Assembly: GCF_016653115.1 (NCBI RefSeq)
Contig: NZ_NHRX01000043.1
Span: 1-64,000, forward strand
Direction of reading: 5' to 3'
From: Rhodocyclus purpureus
GTDB taxonomy: Bacteria > Pseudomonadota > Gammaproteobacteria > Burkholderiales > Rhodocyclaceae
DNA length: 64,000 nucleotides
Within the stretch, counting starts at the first letter, position 1. Every line of letters begins with the position of its first letter. Both the position numbers and the translations under genes were made by a program. Positions 24,324 through 34,568 of the stretch are shown one piece after another. A model generated the notes under the pieces. The model had not been told where the DNA came from, did no database searches, and saw only the letters and a list, made by a program, of their open reading frames with translations.

Positions 24324-25193
24324 TCAGTAGGCGATGGCAGCCTTGCGGTTGGTCGCGTTGCCTTCGAGTTGCGGCGTCTGCGCGAAGCCCTTCTTCATCA
24401 GCGCGCGCACCTTGCTGATCACCTCCTTGCGCGACAGCTTGTTCTCTGTCTCGCGCATGACCTTGACGAAGTAGTAGGTGAAGGCGCCGTTGTAGCGGCC
24501 GTCGAAGTACGCATCGGCACTCGTCTGATTAGCCTTGCACCCGGTCCACAGGATGTGGTGCTGGCCGGCGACGGTTTCCCTGGCGGCCAGCTTCCCATCG
24601 TCGGCGACTTCGGGAAAGGCCGAACGGTCGAGCTTGAAACCGCGCATCGCGGCGTTTCTGTCGCCGAACTCGTGTTCCGGCGGCGCGACATAGCGCGGGC
24701 GCGGCGCATGCAGGCCGAACTCGGCGCCGCGCAGACCGCTGCCGCTGTGACAGGTGTCGAGGTAGACCTCGAGCAGCACGTTCTCGGGGAGTTGCACGAA
24801 CAGGTCGTGGAACTCGTCGTCGCAGATGATGTGCGCGGGGTCCCAGGCGCCATTCCTTTCGGCGATGTCGTAGGGAACGAAGGCCTCGTCCTTCCCGTCG
24901 GGCTCGTCGCCGCTGGTGTCGTTCATCTGCGTCCCGTGCGAGGAGAGGCCGAAGACGATGTAAGAGAGGCGTCCCGCCCTGGCCTCGGCGACCATCGACT
25001 TGAGCTGGGCCATGATGTTGGCCTTGGTCGCCTGGGCGTCGGTGAGGGTGGCGATTTCGCTCGGATGGAAGCCCAGCACGTCCTCGTAGAGCGAGGCCAT
25101 GTCATGGACGTCGTTGACGCAGCCGTTGAGCGTGAACTGCGGGTAGTTCGCAAACTGGTTGATGCCGACAAAAAGCGCTCGTTTCCCTGCCAT
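24324..25193 (-). CDS. caspase-family (C14) orthocaspase/metacaspase-like protease
   Basis: This 289-residue peptidase C14 domain opens KRALFVGINQFANYPQFTLNGCVND, the caspase-fold first strand. The catalytic dyad is His86 (SSHGTQ) and Cys148 (DTCHSGSG). The DGKDEAFVPYD loop is typical of bacterial orthocaspases, which cleave after Arg/Lys and are often Ca-dependent. There is no signal peptide, and the p20 domain is not fused to propeller, EACC1 or kinase modules. The ATG at 25193 with GAAGGAGAAG is used. It is a single gene, convergent with gcdH and separated from rhlE by a terminator. The cellular role (stress, defence, regulated death) cannot be read from this context. Confidence 0.82.
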   Translation of the reverse strand: MAGKRALFVGINQFANYPQFTLNGCVNDVHDMASLYEDVLGFHPSEIATLTDAQATKANIMAQLKSMVAEARAGRLSYIVFGLSSHGTQMNDTSGDEPDGKDEAFVPYDIAERNGAWDPAHIICDDEFHDLFVQLPENVLLEVYLDTCHSGSGLRGAEFGLHAPRPRYVAPPEHEFGDRNAAMRGFKLDRSAFPEVADDGKLAARETVAGQHHILWTGCKANQTSADAYFDGRYNGAFTYYFVKVMRETENKLSRKEVISKVRALMKKGFAQTPQLEGNATNRKAAIAY

Positions 25194-25324
25194 TTTTCTT
25201 CTCCTTCGAAGCCGCCGCCTGAGGATCCGCGATGCTGCGGCACCCATCGCCCTGAGATTATCTTTCCATCATGGCTTCGGGGCAATGGGGATGGCATAGC
25301 GGCAAGAGATCGCCTGCCACCGGA

Positions 25325-25359
25325 CGTGAAAAGACCCGCCTGGAGCGGGTCTTTTCACG
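25325..25359. terminator. bidirectional rho-independent terminator
   Basis: A perfect 15-bp stem, CGTGAAAAGACCCGC / GCGGGTCTTTTCACG, has the 5-base loop CTGGA. Run-of-four T/A within each arm gives a U-rich 3' side in both directions. On the minus strand it follows the rhlE stop codon by 39 bp. Confidence 0.8.
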
Positions 25360-25398
25360 AATCGGAACGGCAGGCCTGGTCAGGCCTGCCGGCGCCGC

Positions 25399-26820
<1,422 letters not shown>

Positions 26821-26981
26821 GTTTGCTTTCGATGGTGTGCTGAAGCTGCAAGGAGCCGACACGGACTCGGGAAGCAGCGGGTGATCAGCGAGGTGAAGGA
26901 CGCCACTGCCGGAAGGTTCCGGAGCAGCGAGAAGTCGCAACGCCAACCAACGAAATGACCGAAAAGATCTCGGGGGGATTT

Positions 26982-27001
26982 CGGCACAAAGCTTTGTGCC
27001 G
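26982..27001. promoter_or_regulatory. 20-bp perfect palindrome upstream of rhlE
   Basis: CGGCACAAAGCTTTGTGCCG is a perfect palindrome in the 312-bp gap (26821-27132) between ubiC and rhlE, both leftward. It has no following T-run, so operator function is likelier than termination, though an RNA hairpin is possible. Nothing else of note was seen in the gap. Confidence 0.45.
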
Positions 27002-27132
27002 GAACGGCTGTCGGAAAGTCGACGCCAGGAGGCAGGAGGGCTGGGGGCCAGGTTCGCGATGCTTTTCCGGACGGCGTTTGACGCCGAACGAAGCCAGCTA
27101 CTATACCAGCCGGCGGGCCCCGCTGTCGAACC

Positions 27133-27666
27133 TTATTTCTGCAAGGGCGCGAATACCTCGGTCACCAGCACGCGCTGGCCGGCAAAACTGAAGGTCGAGC
27201 GGCGCGCCCAGAAGCGCAGCTGCTCGCCTCCGAGCACTGCGGCGGCGGCAGCGAACAGCGGATGCCGATGATCGATGCAGCGGAAAGTCATCTCGCCGCG
27301 CGCGAAACCGGGATGGGAAAAGAGCAGCAAGCCGAGCGAACGGGCGCCGAGACGCGCGAGCCAGCGCTGCAGCGGCCCGCGCGGACGACAGGGCAGCACC
27401 GTGTGCGCGAAGACAAGCACGCGACCGTCGCAGCACAGCGCCACCTCGCGCACCTGCACGCGGCGGTGCGCGAGGATGCCGAGCAGTGCGGATTCGTCCC
27501 GCGTCGGTGCCGCCAGCGTCTGCCGCAGGAGGCGCAGCGAGAAGTCGCCGTGCTGCTGCAGCCGCCGGGTCAGCGAACCGCGATGCGAGAGGAAAGGCTG
27601 GCAGGCGAGCTGGTCCGGCCTGCGCACCAGCGTGGCGCGCCAGCGTCGCGCGAGCCGCTCACTCAT
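27133..27666 (-). CDS. ubiC: chorismate--pyruvate lyase, UbiC-like
   Basis: This 177-residue protein of the UbiC fold removes pyruvate from chorismate to give 4-hydroxybenzoate, the first committed step of ubiquinone synthesis. QVREVALCCDGRVLVFAHTV, ARSLGLLLF and VTEVFAP align with the E. coli enzyme around its Arg76, Leu114 and Glu155 active-site residues. RRSTFSFAGQRVLVTEVF forms the C-terminal strand pair. It begins 9 nt after the DUF192 gene and is third in the rluE-DUF192-ubiC run. There is no ubiA neighbour. Sequence similarity is modest, so the assignment relies on these blocks and on length. Confidence 0.8.
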   Translation of the reverse strand: MSERLARRWRATLVRRPDQLACQPFLSHRGSLTRRLQQHGDFSLRLLRQTLAAPTRDESALLGILAHRRVQVREVALCCDGRVLVFAHTVLPCRPRGPLQRWLARLGARSLGLLLFSHPGFARGEMTFRCIDHRHPLFAAAAAVLGGEQLRFWARRSTFSFAGQRVLVTEVFAPLQK

Positions 27667-27675
27667 CCTGGAGAC

Positions 27676-28143
27676 TCAGCGCGGACTCGGCGAGCGCTCG
27701 ACGCCGGCGATGCGCGCGCCGGGTGCGATGCCGCGCGCGGCGAACCAGCCGGAATTCATCTCCAGCGCAAAGCGCGCCGGCCCGGCGGCGCAGTGGCTGT
27801 TCTCGGTCTGCGGCGCCATCTCCTCGATGTTGAGGATGCGCCCCTCCTCGTCGAGGAAGGCGACCGAGAGCGGCAGCAGCGTGTTGCGCATCCACATGCA
27901 GTGGCGGGCGCGCTGCGGGAAGACGAACAGCATTCCCTGGTTGGTGGCGAGCGCGCGCCGCTGCATCAGTCCCTGCATGCGCGAGGGCTGGTCGGCGGCG
28001 ACCTCGGCCTCGATGCGATGAAAGGAAGCCGAGAGTTCGAGCCGAGAAAACTCGACGGCGGTGGCCGGCAGGCTGGCGAGCGCGCCGACGGCGAGGAGGG
28101 GTGCGGCGACGGCGCGCAAGGTCTTGGTCAGCAGTGGGTTCAT
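27676..28143 (-). CDS. DUF192 family secreted protein
   Basis: This 155-residue protein has an N-terminal signal peptide (about 1-27, ending ATA) and a DUF192 domain: GLMQRRALATNQGMLFVFPQ, CMWMRNTLLPLSVAFLDEEGRI and ALEMNSGWFAARGIAPGARI are its conserved blocks. Members are small beta proteins of unknown role. The Cys in HCMWM and the one in HCAAGPA are usual. The ATG at 28143 is chosen because it gives a clean signal peptide. It sits between rluE and ubiC in one leftward unit. Confidence 0.8.
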   Translation of the reverse strand: MNPLLTKTLRAVAAPLLAVGALASLPATAVEFSRLELSASFHRIEAEVAADQPSRMQGLMQRRALATNQGMLFVFPQRARHCMWMRNTLLPLSVAFLDEEGRILNIEEMAPQTENSHCAAGPARFALEMNSGWFAARGIAPGARIAGVERSPSPR

Positions 28144-28202
28144 CGACGTTTTCCGGAGCAGGTGTTCGCAGGCGCGCTGCTTCCTGGCGCGCACCGGCAT
28201 GT

Positions 28203-28832
28203 TCATCGTTTCTTCCCGACCGGCGGCGCCGTGCGGAAAGAGCGCCCGCGCGGGCGCACAGGCCCGGGCGCGGTGGGCGGCAGGCCCAGTTCGGCCAGGC
28301 TCACCTGCCGCCATTGACCGGGAGCAAGCCCGTCGGTCGTCGCCGCGCCGACAGCATGGCGAAACAGGCGTAGCGTCGGGAAGCCGACCGCAGCGGTCAT
28401 CCGCCGCACCTGCCGGTTGCGCCCCTCGCGGATGCGCAGCTCGATCCAGGAGGTCGGTTTGTCCTTCCTGAAACGGATCGGCGGGTCGCGCGGCGGCAAG
28501 GGCGGTGCATTGATCCGCCGTGCCTCGGCCGGAAGCGTCGTCACGTCGGCGTAGCGGACGCCGGCGCGCAGCGCGGCGAGCGCAGCCTCGTCGGGGATGC
28601 CCTCGACCTCGACCCAGTAGGTCTTGGCCAGCTTGAAGCGCGGGTCGGCGATGCGCGCCTGCAGCGCGCCGTCGTCGGTGAGCAGCAGGAGTCCCTCGCT
28701 GTCAGCGTCGAGCCGACCTGCGGCATGAACACCGGGAACCGCAATGTAGCCGGCCAGCCCCTGCCAGCGACCTTCGGCAGTGAACTGGCTGAGGACGCCG
28801 TAAGGCTTGTTGAATAGGATGAGGGTCGACAA
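28203..28832 (-). CDS. rluE: 23S rRNA pseudouridine synthase, RluE-type
   Basis: This 209-residue RsuA/RluE-family pseudouridine synthase starts LILFNKPYGVLSQFT. GRLDADSEGLLLLT contains the catalytic Asp (GRLD). KTYWVEVEGIP, INAPPLPPRDPPIRFRKDKPTSWIELRIREGRNRQVRRMTAAVGFPTLRLFR (split here) carry the conserved C-terminal region. No S4 domain precedes it, as in RluE, which modifies U2457 of 23S rRNA in E. coli. The start is a TTG at 28832 giving MSTLILFNKPYG; an ATG 50 codons upstream gives a non-homologous leader. It is first gene of the unit with DUF192 and ubiC. Confidence 0.82.
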   Translation of the reverse strand: MSTLILFNKPYGVLSQFTAEGRWQGLAGYIAVPGVHAAGRLDADSEGLLLLTDDGALQARIADPRFKLAKTYWVEVEGIPDEAALAALRAGVRYADVTTLPAEARRINAPPLPPRDPPIRFRKDKPTSWIELRIREGRNRQVRRMTAAVGFPTLRLFRHAVGAATTDGLAPGQWRQVSLAELGLPPTAPGPVRPRGRSFRTAPPVGKKR

Positions 28833-29209
28833 GGCAGGAAGCTTCTCTGGGCCGCAGGCGGCGTTCGCGCCGACGCGGGGACGGAATGAGTCAGGTACGG
28901 CGAGCTGCCATTGTAGCCGCAGCCTCACGAAAAACGCTGCCGTTTGCGTCGAGCGGCGTCCTTGCCCCCGACGCATACGCAAACAGGCAGGCGCGAAGGC
29001 GAGTATACTTTTGTTACATAGGTCAGCCGAAACGCGCCCCGTGCGTTACGTGGCGAAAGCAGTGCAACTGACGGCCATGTATCGGCACTTCCTGCCGCAC
29101 CATTTCGTCCGCCTGGTGACGGTTTCCGGCAAGCCGTCGCAGCCCGAAGTTGCAAGCGCTTCATCCCAGGCCGGAGCCCGCCGGGTTCCGCCTCGTCAAA
29201 GCCATCTTG
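28833..29209. other. divergent intergenic region, rluE / ABC exporter
   Basis: These 377 bp between the divergent rluE and cyanophycin-cluster genes have no supported ORF. The plus strand carries TATACT (29004-29009), a possible -10 for the ABC exporter, without a matching -35 at 17 bp. The segment 28993-29030 is locally A+T-rich. No strong dyad was found. Confidence 0.5.
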
Positions 29210-31735
29210 ATGAAAACTGATCCGCATCCCCTGCCCGCCGAAGAAGACGCGCCGCACGGACATCCGCACGCGCCGATCGGCGAACCACCGCCGCTGCCCG
29301 ACGCCGCGGTTCCGCTCGGCAATCAGGTCGACGGCCCTACCGTGAGTTCGGAAGAGAGCTTCTCCGATTCGCTCAAGCACCCGCTCATGGCGCCCCCCGG
29401 CGCGCAGACGCTGGCCGAACTGGCCGCCGCCGAACTGCCGGCCTCGCCGCCGGCGGCCTGGGCCGGAGCCATCGCCGAGCTGAAGGCCGGCCTTGCAGGC
29501 GGCGAGACGATCTTCGGCTGGCTGGAGACCGACCTCGACGAGCGGCTGCGCTTCGCTTCGGGAATCATCGTCCTCACCGACCGCCGCCTGCTCGCCCGGG
29601 GCGCCGACGACAGCGAGTGGCGACAGTGGCCGCTCGTCGCCGGGATGAAGCTCGTCCGCCGCGACCACGCCGGCGTCGGCAGCCTGTCGCTGTCCGACTC
29701 AGGCGGCCTGCTCATGCTCTGGCGCTACACGCTGGCCGAGGACGCCGCTGCCGGCCGCCTGATCGAGCAGTTCGGTCGCCGGCTGGCGGCGCGCCTGAGC
29801 GGGCTGCAACCGGAGCCGCCGGAGCGGGCAGTCTGTCCGCATTGCAAGAACCCGCTGCCGCCCGGAGAGGACGACTGTCCGCAGTGCAGCCGCGAGATCC
29901 ACGAGGCGCCCTCCACCTGGACGCTGTTCCGCCTGTGGCGCTTCGCCAAACCGTACAAGGGCCAGTTGCTCGCCGGCTTCCTGCTGATGCTGGCCTCGAC
30001 CGCGGCGACGCTGGTGCCGCCCTACCTGACCATGCCGCTGATGGACGAGGTGCTGATCCCGTTCCAGAACGGGGCGCCGATCGACACCGCCAAGGTCTAC
30101 ATGCTGCTCGGCGGCCTGCTCGTGGCGGCGCTGGTCGCCTGGTCGCTCGGCTGGGCGAAGACCTACATCCTGGCGCTGGTCAGCGAGCGCATCGGCGCCG
30201 ACCTGCGCACGACCACCTACCAGCACCTGCAGACCCTGTCGCTCGAATACTTCGGTGGCAAGCGCACGGGCGACCTGATGTCGCGCATCGGCGCCGAGAG
30301 CGACCGCATCTGCGTCTTCCTCTCGCTCAACCTGCTCGACTTCGCCACCGACGTGCTGATGATCACGATGACCGCCGTGATCCTGTTCTCGATCAACCCG
30401 TGGCTGGCGCTGGTGACGCTGGCGCCGCTGCCGTTCATCGGCTGGCTGATCCACAACGTGCGCGACCGGCTTCGCTACGGCTTCGAGCAGGTCGACCGGG
30501 TCTGGGCCGAAGTGACCAGCGTGCTCGCCGACACCATTCCCGGCATCCGGGTGGTCAAGGCCTTCGCGCAGGAGAAGCGCGAGGTGGCGCGCTTCAAGGA
30601 AGCCAACGCGCGCAACCTGGCGGTGAACGACCGCGTGAATAAGGTCTGGTCGGTGTTCTCGCCGACGGTGACGCTGTCGACCGAGGTCGGCCTCCTGGTC
30701 GTCTGGGCCTTCGGCATCTGGCAGGTGTCGCAGAGCGCGATCACCGTCGGCGTGCTCTCGGCCTTCATCGCCTACATCGGCCGCTTCTACGCGCGGCTCG
30801 ACTCGATGAGCCGCATCGTCTCGGTGACGCAGAAGGCCGCCGCCGGCGCCAAGCGCATCTTCGACATCCTCGACCATGTCTCCAGCGTCCCCGAGACGGC
30901 CAACCCGGTGCCGCTGCCGCAGCCCTTCGCCGGCAACATCGAGGTGCGTAAAGTCGGCTTCCGCTACGGCAACCGCACCGTGCTGCGCGACGTCGACCTC
31001 GACATCCGCGCCGGCGAGATGATCGGTCTCGTCGGCCACTCGGGTTCGGGCAAGAGCACGCTGGTGAACCTGATCTGCCGCTTCTACGACGCCTCCGAAG
31101 GCGCGATCCGGATCGACGGTGTCGACCTCAGGTCGCTGTCCTTCGCCGAATACCGGCGCCACATCGGCCTCGTGCTGCAGGAGCCCTTCCTCTTCTTCGG
31201 CACCATCGCCGAGAACATCGCCTACGGCAAGCCCGAGGCGACGCGCGAGGAGATCATCGCCGCCGCACGCGCAGCGCATGCGCACGAGTTCATCCTGCGC
31301 CTGCCGCATGGCTACGACTCGCTGGTCGGCGAACGCGGCCAGGCGCTCTCCGGCGGCGAGCGCCAGCGCATCTCGATCGCGCGCGCGCTGCTGATCAACC
31401 CGCGTATCCTGATCCTCGACGAGGCGACCTCGGCGGTCGACACCGAGACCGAGCTCGAGATCCAGGGCGCGCTCGACAACCTGATCCGCGGTCGCACCAC
31501 GATCGCCATCGCGCACCGGCTGTCGACGCTGCGCCGCGCCGACCGCCTGGTCGTCCTCGACCGCGGCCGTGTCGTCGAGGAAGGTCCGCACGACGAGTTG
31601 ATCGCACGCGAGGGTGCCTACTTCCGCCTCTACGAAGCGCAGACGAAGCAACTCGAGGAACAGGTCGCCGAAGCCGGCTGGGTGGTCACCGGCACCGACC
31701 GGCGTCGCCCCGCAGCGAAGCACGCCGCCGAATGA
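29210..31735 (+). CDS. cyanophycin-associated ABC exporter with zinc ribbon
   Basis: This 841-residue half-transporter has a long N-terminal cytoplasmic region (1-240) with a PH-like segment, ending in a zinc ribbon CPHCKNPLPPGEDDCPQC (about 209-226). Six transmembrane helices follow (about 250-540), then an ATPase with Walker A GHSGSGKST (near 608), signature LSGGERQ, Walker B ILILDEATS and the H-loop AHRLST. The zinc ribbon and gene order (ABC, DUF1854, two cphA genes) match the exporter found with cyanophycin genes. Its substrate is unknown. The ATG at 29210 is preferred over one 20 codons upstream. Its stop overlaps the DUF1854 start (ATGA). Confidence 0.82.
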   Translation: MKTDPHPLPAEEDAPHGHPHAPIGEPPPLPDAAVPLGNQVDGPTVSSEESFSDSLKHPLMAPPGAQTLAELAAAELPASPPAAWAGAIAELKAGLAGGETIFGWLETDLDERLRFASGIIVLTDRRLLARGADDSEWRQWPLVAGMKLVRRDHAGVGSLSLSDSGGLLMLWRYTLAEDAAAGRLIEQFGRRLAARLSGLQPEPPERAVCPHCKNPLPPGEDDCPQCSREIHEAPSTWTLFRLWRFAKPYKGQLLAGFLLMLASTAATLVPPYLTMPLMDEVLIPFQNGAPIDTAKVYMLLGGLLVAALVAWSLGWAKTYILALVSERIGADLRTTTYQHLQTLSLEYFGGKRTGDLMSRIGAESDRICVFLSLNLLDFATDVLMITMTAVILFSINPWLALVTLAPLPFIGWLIHNVRDRLRYGFEQVDRVWAEVTSVLADTIPGIRVVKAFAQEKREVARFKEANARNLAVNDRVNKVWSVFSPTVTLSTEVGLLVVWAFGIWQVSQSAITVGVLSAFIAYIGRFYARLDSMSRIVSVTQKAAAGAKRIFDILDHVSSVPETANPVPLPQPFAGNIEVRKVGFRYGNRTVLRDVDLDIRAGEMIGLVGHSGSGKSTLVNLICRFYDASEGAIRIDGVDLRSLSFAEYRRHIGLVLQEPFLFFGTIAENIAYGKPEATREEIIAAARAAHAHEFILRLPHGYDSLVGERGQALSGGERQRISIARALLINPRILILDEATSAVDTETELEIQGALDNLIRGRTTIAIAHRLSTLRRADRLVVLDRGRVVEEGPHDELIAREGAYFRLYEAQTKQLEEQVAEAGWVVTGTDRRRPAAKHAAE

Positions 31736-32232
31736 GCCGGCCCGCCATGGAGAATCCCAACTTGACTGCAACCGCTTTCGACCTGCACCGTGATTCCTTC
31801 GGCCAGCTGGTGTTCACCGCCGCCGACGGCGTCGAGCATGTCGGCGTCGTTCCGGTGCGCGCCTTCCCGATCAGTGCGCCGAACGGCAGCCTGTCGCTGC
31901 TCAGCGCCGAGGGCCACGAACTGGCGTGGATCGACGAACCGCAGGCGCTGCGTGAAGACCTGCGCACGCTGATCGAGGACGAACTCGCCAGCCGCGACTT
32001 CATGCCGGTGATCCTGCGCGTGAACAGCGTCTCCAGCTTCGCAACGCCGTCCACCTGGGAAATCGACACCGACCGTGGCCCGACCCGCCTGGTGCTGAAG
32101 AGCGAGGAAGAGATCCGCCGCCTGGCACCGCCGGCGCTCCTGATCGCCGACGCCCACGGCATCCACTTCCTGATCCGCGACCGCTACGCGCTCGACGCGC
32201 ACAGCCGCAAGCTGCTCGACCGCTTCCTGTGA
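31732..32232 (+). CDS. DUF1854 family protein of the cyanophycin cluster
   Basis: This 166-residue soluble protein belongs to DUF1854: LHRDSFGQLVFTAADGVEHVGVVPVRAFPI near the start, then VNSVSSFATPSTWEIDTDRGPTRLVLKSEEEIRRL and the C-terminal HFLIRDRYALDAHSRKLLDRFL (each a family block). It overlaps the exporter stop by four bases (ATGA), so the two are translated together. DUF1854 proteins recur beside cyanophycin synthetases, and no biochemical role is known to me. A partner or regulator of the exporter is the simplest inference. An internal ATG at 31747 could be the true start. Confidence 0.8.
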   Translation: MSRPAMENPNLTATAFDLHRDSFGQLVFTAADGVEHVGVVPVRAFPISAPNGSLSLLSAEGHELAWIDEPQALREDLRTLIEDELASRDFMPVILRVNSVSSFATPSTWEIDTDRGPTRLVLKSEEEIRRLAPPALLIADAHGIHFLIRDRYALDAHSRKLLDRFL

Positions 32233-32358
32233 ACGAGAATTTTCGTGCCGTGTCAGCCAAGGACGGGCTCCGGCGTTAATCTTGCAATCTGCGCGCAGCC
32301 CGAACCCTCCCCAGCCACTTTCACTCACCGCACCGGCCCCGCCGCCACCGACCGATAC

Positions 32359-34506
32359 ATGAAAGACATCAAGATTATCGACATCCGCCACATGCGCGGA
32401 CCGAACATGTGGACCTACACGCCGGTGCTGGAAGCGCTGGTCGACATCGGCGAACTCGAAGACTGTCCGTCGAACCTGATCCCCGGCTTCTACGAGCGCC
32501 TGTCGGCAGCACTGCCTTCGCTGATCGAACACCGCTGCTCCTACGGCGAGCGTGGCGGCTTCCTGCGCCGCGTCCAGGAAGGGACCTGGCCCTGCCACAT
32601 CCTCGAACACTGCACGCTCGAACTGCAGGCGCTGGCCGGGATGCCCGGCGGCTTCGGCAAGGCGCGCGAGATGTCGGACCGCGGCATCTACAAGGTGATC
32701 GTCACCTGCTGGCACGAGGTGGTCACGCGAGCGGCGCTGGCCAGCGCCCGCGAGCTGATCATGGCGATGATCGAGGATCGCCCCTTCGATACCGCCGCCG
32801 CCGTCGATAAGCTGAAGCGCCTCGCCGACCGCCACTGCCTCGGCCCGTCGACGGCAGCGATCGTCGGCGCCGCGGAAGCGCGCAAGATCCCGTCGATCCG
32901 CCTGCTGCCGGGCGGCAACCTGGTGCAGCTCGGCTACGGCGCGCGCAGCCGCCGCATCTGGACCGCCGAGACCGACCGCACCAGCGCCATCGCCGAGACG
33001 ATCTCGCGCGACAAGGACCTCACCAAGACGCTGATCGCCTCCTGCGGTGTCCCGGTCCCCGAGGGCCGACTCGTGGACAGCCCCGAGGACGCCTGGGAGG
33101 CCGCGCAGGACATCGGCCTGCCGGTGGTGGTGAAACCCTACGACGGCAACCACGGTCGCGGTGTCTTCATCGAGCTGACCACGCAGGAGGAAATCGAGGC
33201 GGCGTACAAGGTCGCCCTGAGCGAAGGCAGCGGCGTCATCGTCGAGCGCTGCATCCAGGGCGCCGAACACCGCCTGCTCATCGTCGGCGGACGTCTGGTC
33301 GCCGCCAACCGCAGCGATACGGCGTCGGTGACGGGCGACGGCAAGCACACCATCGTCGAGCTGATCGCCAGCCAGATCAACTCGGACCCGCGGCGCGGAA
33401 CGACCGAGGAACATCCGCTCAACCTGATCCGCATCGACTCGGCGGCGCGCATGGAGATTGCGCGCCAGGGCTTCACCCCCGAATCGGTACCGCCGGCAGG
33501 CCAGGAGGTGATGATCCAGCGCAACGGCAACCACGCCTTCGACGTCACCGACGAGGTCCATCCCGACGCCGCTGCCGCCGCATCGCTCGCCGCGCGCATC
33601 GTCGGCCTCGACATCGCCGGCATCGACCTCGTCTGCCGCGACATCTCGAAGCCGCTCGCCGAACAGGGCGGCGCCATCGTCGAAGTCAATGCCGGACCGA
33701 GCCTGCTGATGCACATCAAGCCGGCGGTCGGCAAGCCGCGCCCGGTCGGGCAGGCGATCGTCGAGGACCTCTTCCCCGCAGGTGACGACGGCCGCATCCC
33801 GGTGGTCGGCGTCACCGGCAGCCGCGGCACGACGCAGGTCGCGCGCATCGTCGCCAGCCTGCTCTCCCTGTCCGGCAAGTGGACCGCGCTCGCCTCGAGC
33901 GAGGGCATCTACCTCGACCGCCGCCTGGCCGAAGCCGGCGACCGTACCGGCTTCGAGGCGGCCAACCGCATGCTCACCAACCGCTCGGCCGAGGCCGCCG
34001 TGTTCGAGAACGGCTACGACGTGATGTTCGACCAGGGCCTCGCCTACGACCGCTGCCAGGTCGGCGTCGTCACCAACATCGACCCGCAGCAGCACATCGG
34101 CCGCTCGTACATCGAGGAACCCGAGCAGGTGTTCTCGATCCTGCGCACGCAGGTCGACGTCGTCCTGCCCACCGGGGTGGCGGTACTCAACGCCGCCGAC
34201 GAACTGGTCGCCGACATGGCGCGGCTGTGCGACGGCGAGGTGATCTGGTTCGCCAGCGACGCGACGCTGCCGCGCATCGTCGAACACCGTGCGCAGGGCG
34301 GCCGTGCCGTCGTCCTCATCGACGGCGTGATCACCCTCGCCCACGGCGAGCAGACGACGCCCCTGCTCGCCGCCGCCGACGTGGCACTCCTCGCCGGCGA
34401 CGCCGGGGAGACCGACAACGTGCTGGCGGCAGTCGCCGCCGGCTGGGCGCTCGACATCCCGGCCTACGTGCTGCGCACCGGCGTCGAGACCTTCGACCTG
34501 ATCTAG
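32359..34506 (+). CDS. CphA-like protein with degenerate Mur-ligase site (CphA')
   Basis: This 715-residue cyanophycin synthetase paralogue has an N-terminal domain and an ATP-grasp domain that look intact (DKDLTKTLIASCGVPVPEG, VVVKPYDGNHGRGVFIE, EVNAGPSLLMHIKPA). The Mur-ligase-like part is degenerate: the P-loop reads VTGSRGTTQVA (about 487) where CphA has VAGTNGKTTTV, so the lysine is lost. The protein also ends about 140 residues earlier than its neighbour, without the C-terminal ligase domain. Such CphA' copies accompany CphA in Cupriavidus, and cyanobacterial CphA2 with an analogous loss joins beta-Asp-Arg dipeptides. Either dipeptide polymerisation or a helper role is plausible. Confidence 0.8.
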   Translation: MKDIKIIDIRHMRGPNMWTYTPVLEALVDIGELEDCPSNLIPGFYERLSAALPSLIEHRCSYGERGGFLRRVQEGTWPCHILEHCTLELQALAGMPGGFGKAREMSDRGIYKVIVTCWHEVVTRAALASARELIMAMIEDRPFDTAAAVDKLKRLADRHCLGPSTAAIVGAAEARKIPSIRLLPGGNLVQLGYGARSRRIWTAETDRTSAIAETISRDKDLTKTLIASCGVPVPEGRLVDSPEDAWEAAQDIGLPVVVKPYDGNHGRGVFIELTTQEEIEAAYKVALSEGSGVIVERCIQGAEHRLLIVGGRLVAANRSDTASVTGDGKHTIVELIASQINSDPRRGTTEEHPLNLIRIDSAARMEIARQGFTPESVPPAGQEVMIQRNGNHAFDVTDEVHPDAAAAASLAARIVGLDIAGIDLVCRDISKPLAEQGGAIVEVNAGPSLLMHIKPAVGKPRPVGQAIVEDLFPAGDDGRIPVVGVTGSRGTTQVARIVASLLSLSGKWTALASSEGIYLDRRLAEAGDRTGFEAANRMLTNRSAEAAVFENGYDVMFDQGLAYDRCQVGVVTNIDPQQHIGRSYIEEPEQVFSILRTQVDVVLPTGVAVLNAADELVADMARLCDGEVIWFASDATLPRIVEHRAQGGRAVVLIDGVITLAHGEQTTPLLAAADVALLAGDAGETDNVLAAVAAGWALDIPAYVLRTGVETFDLI

Positions 34507-34568
34507 AGAGACCCGGCGCCGCCGGCGGACGCATGGCGGCGCCCCATCGAGCCTGAGGAAGACCGTTC

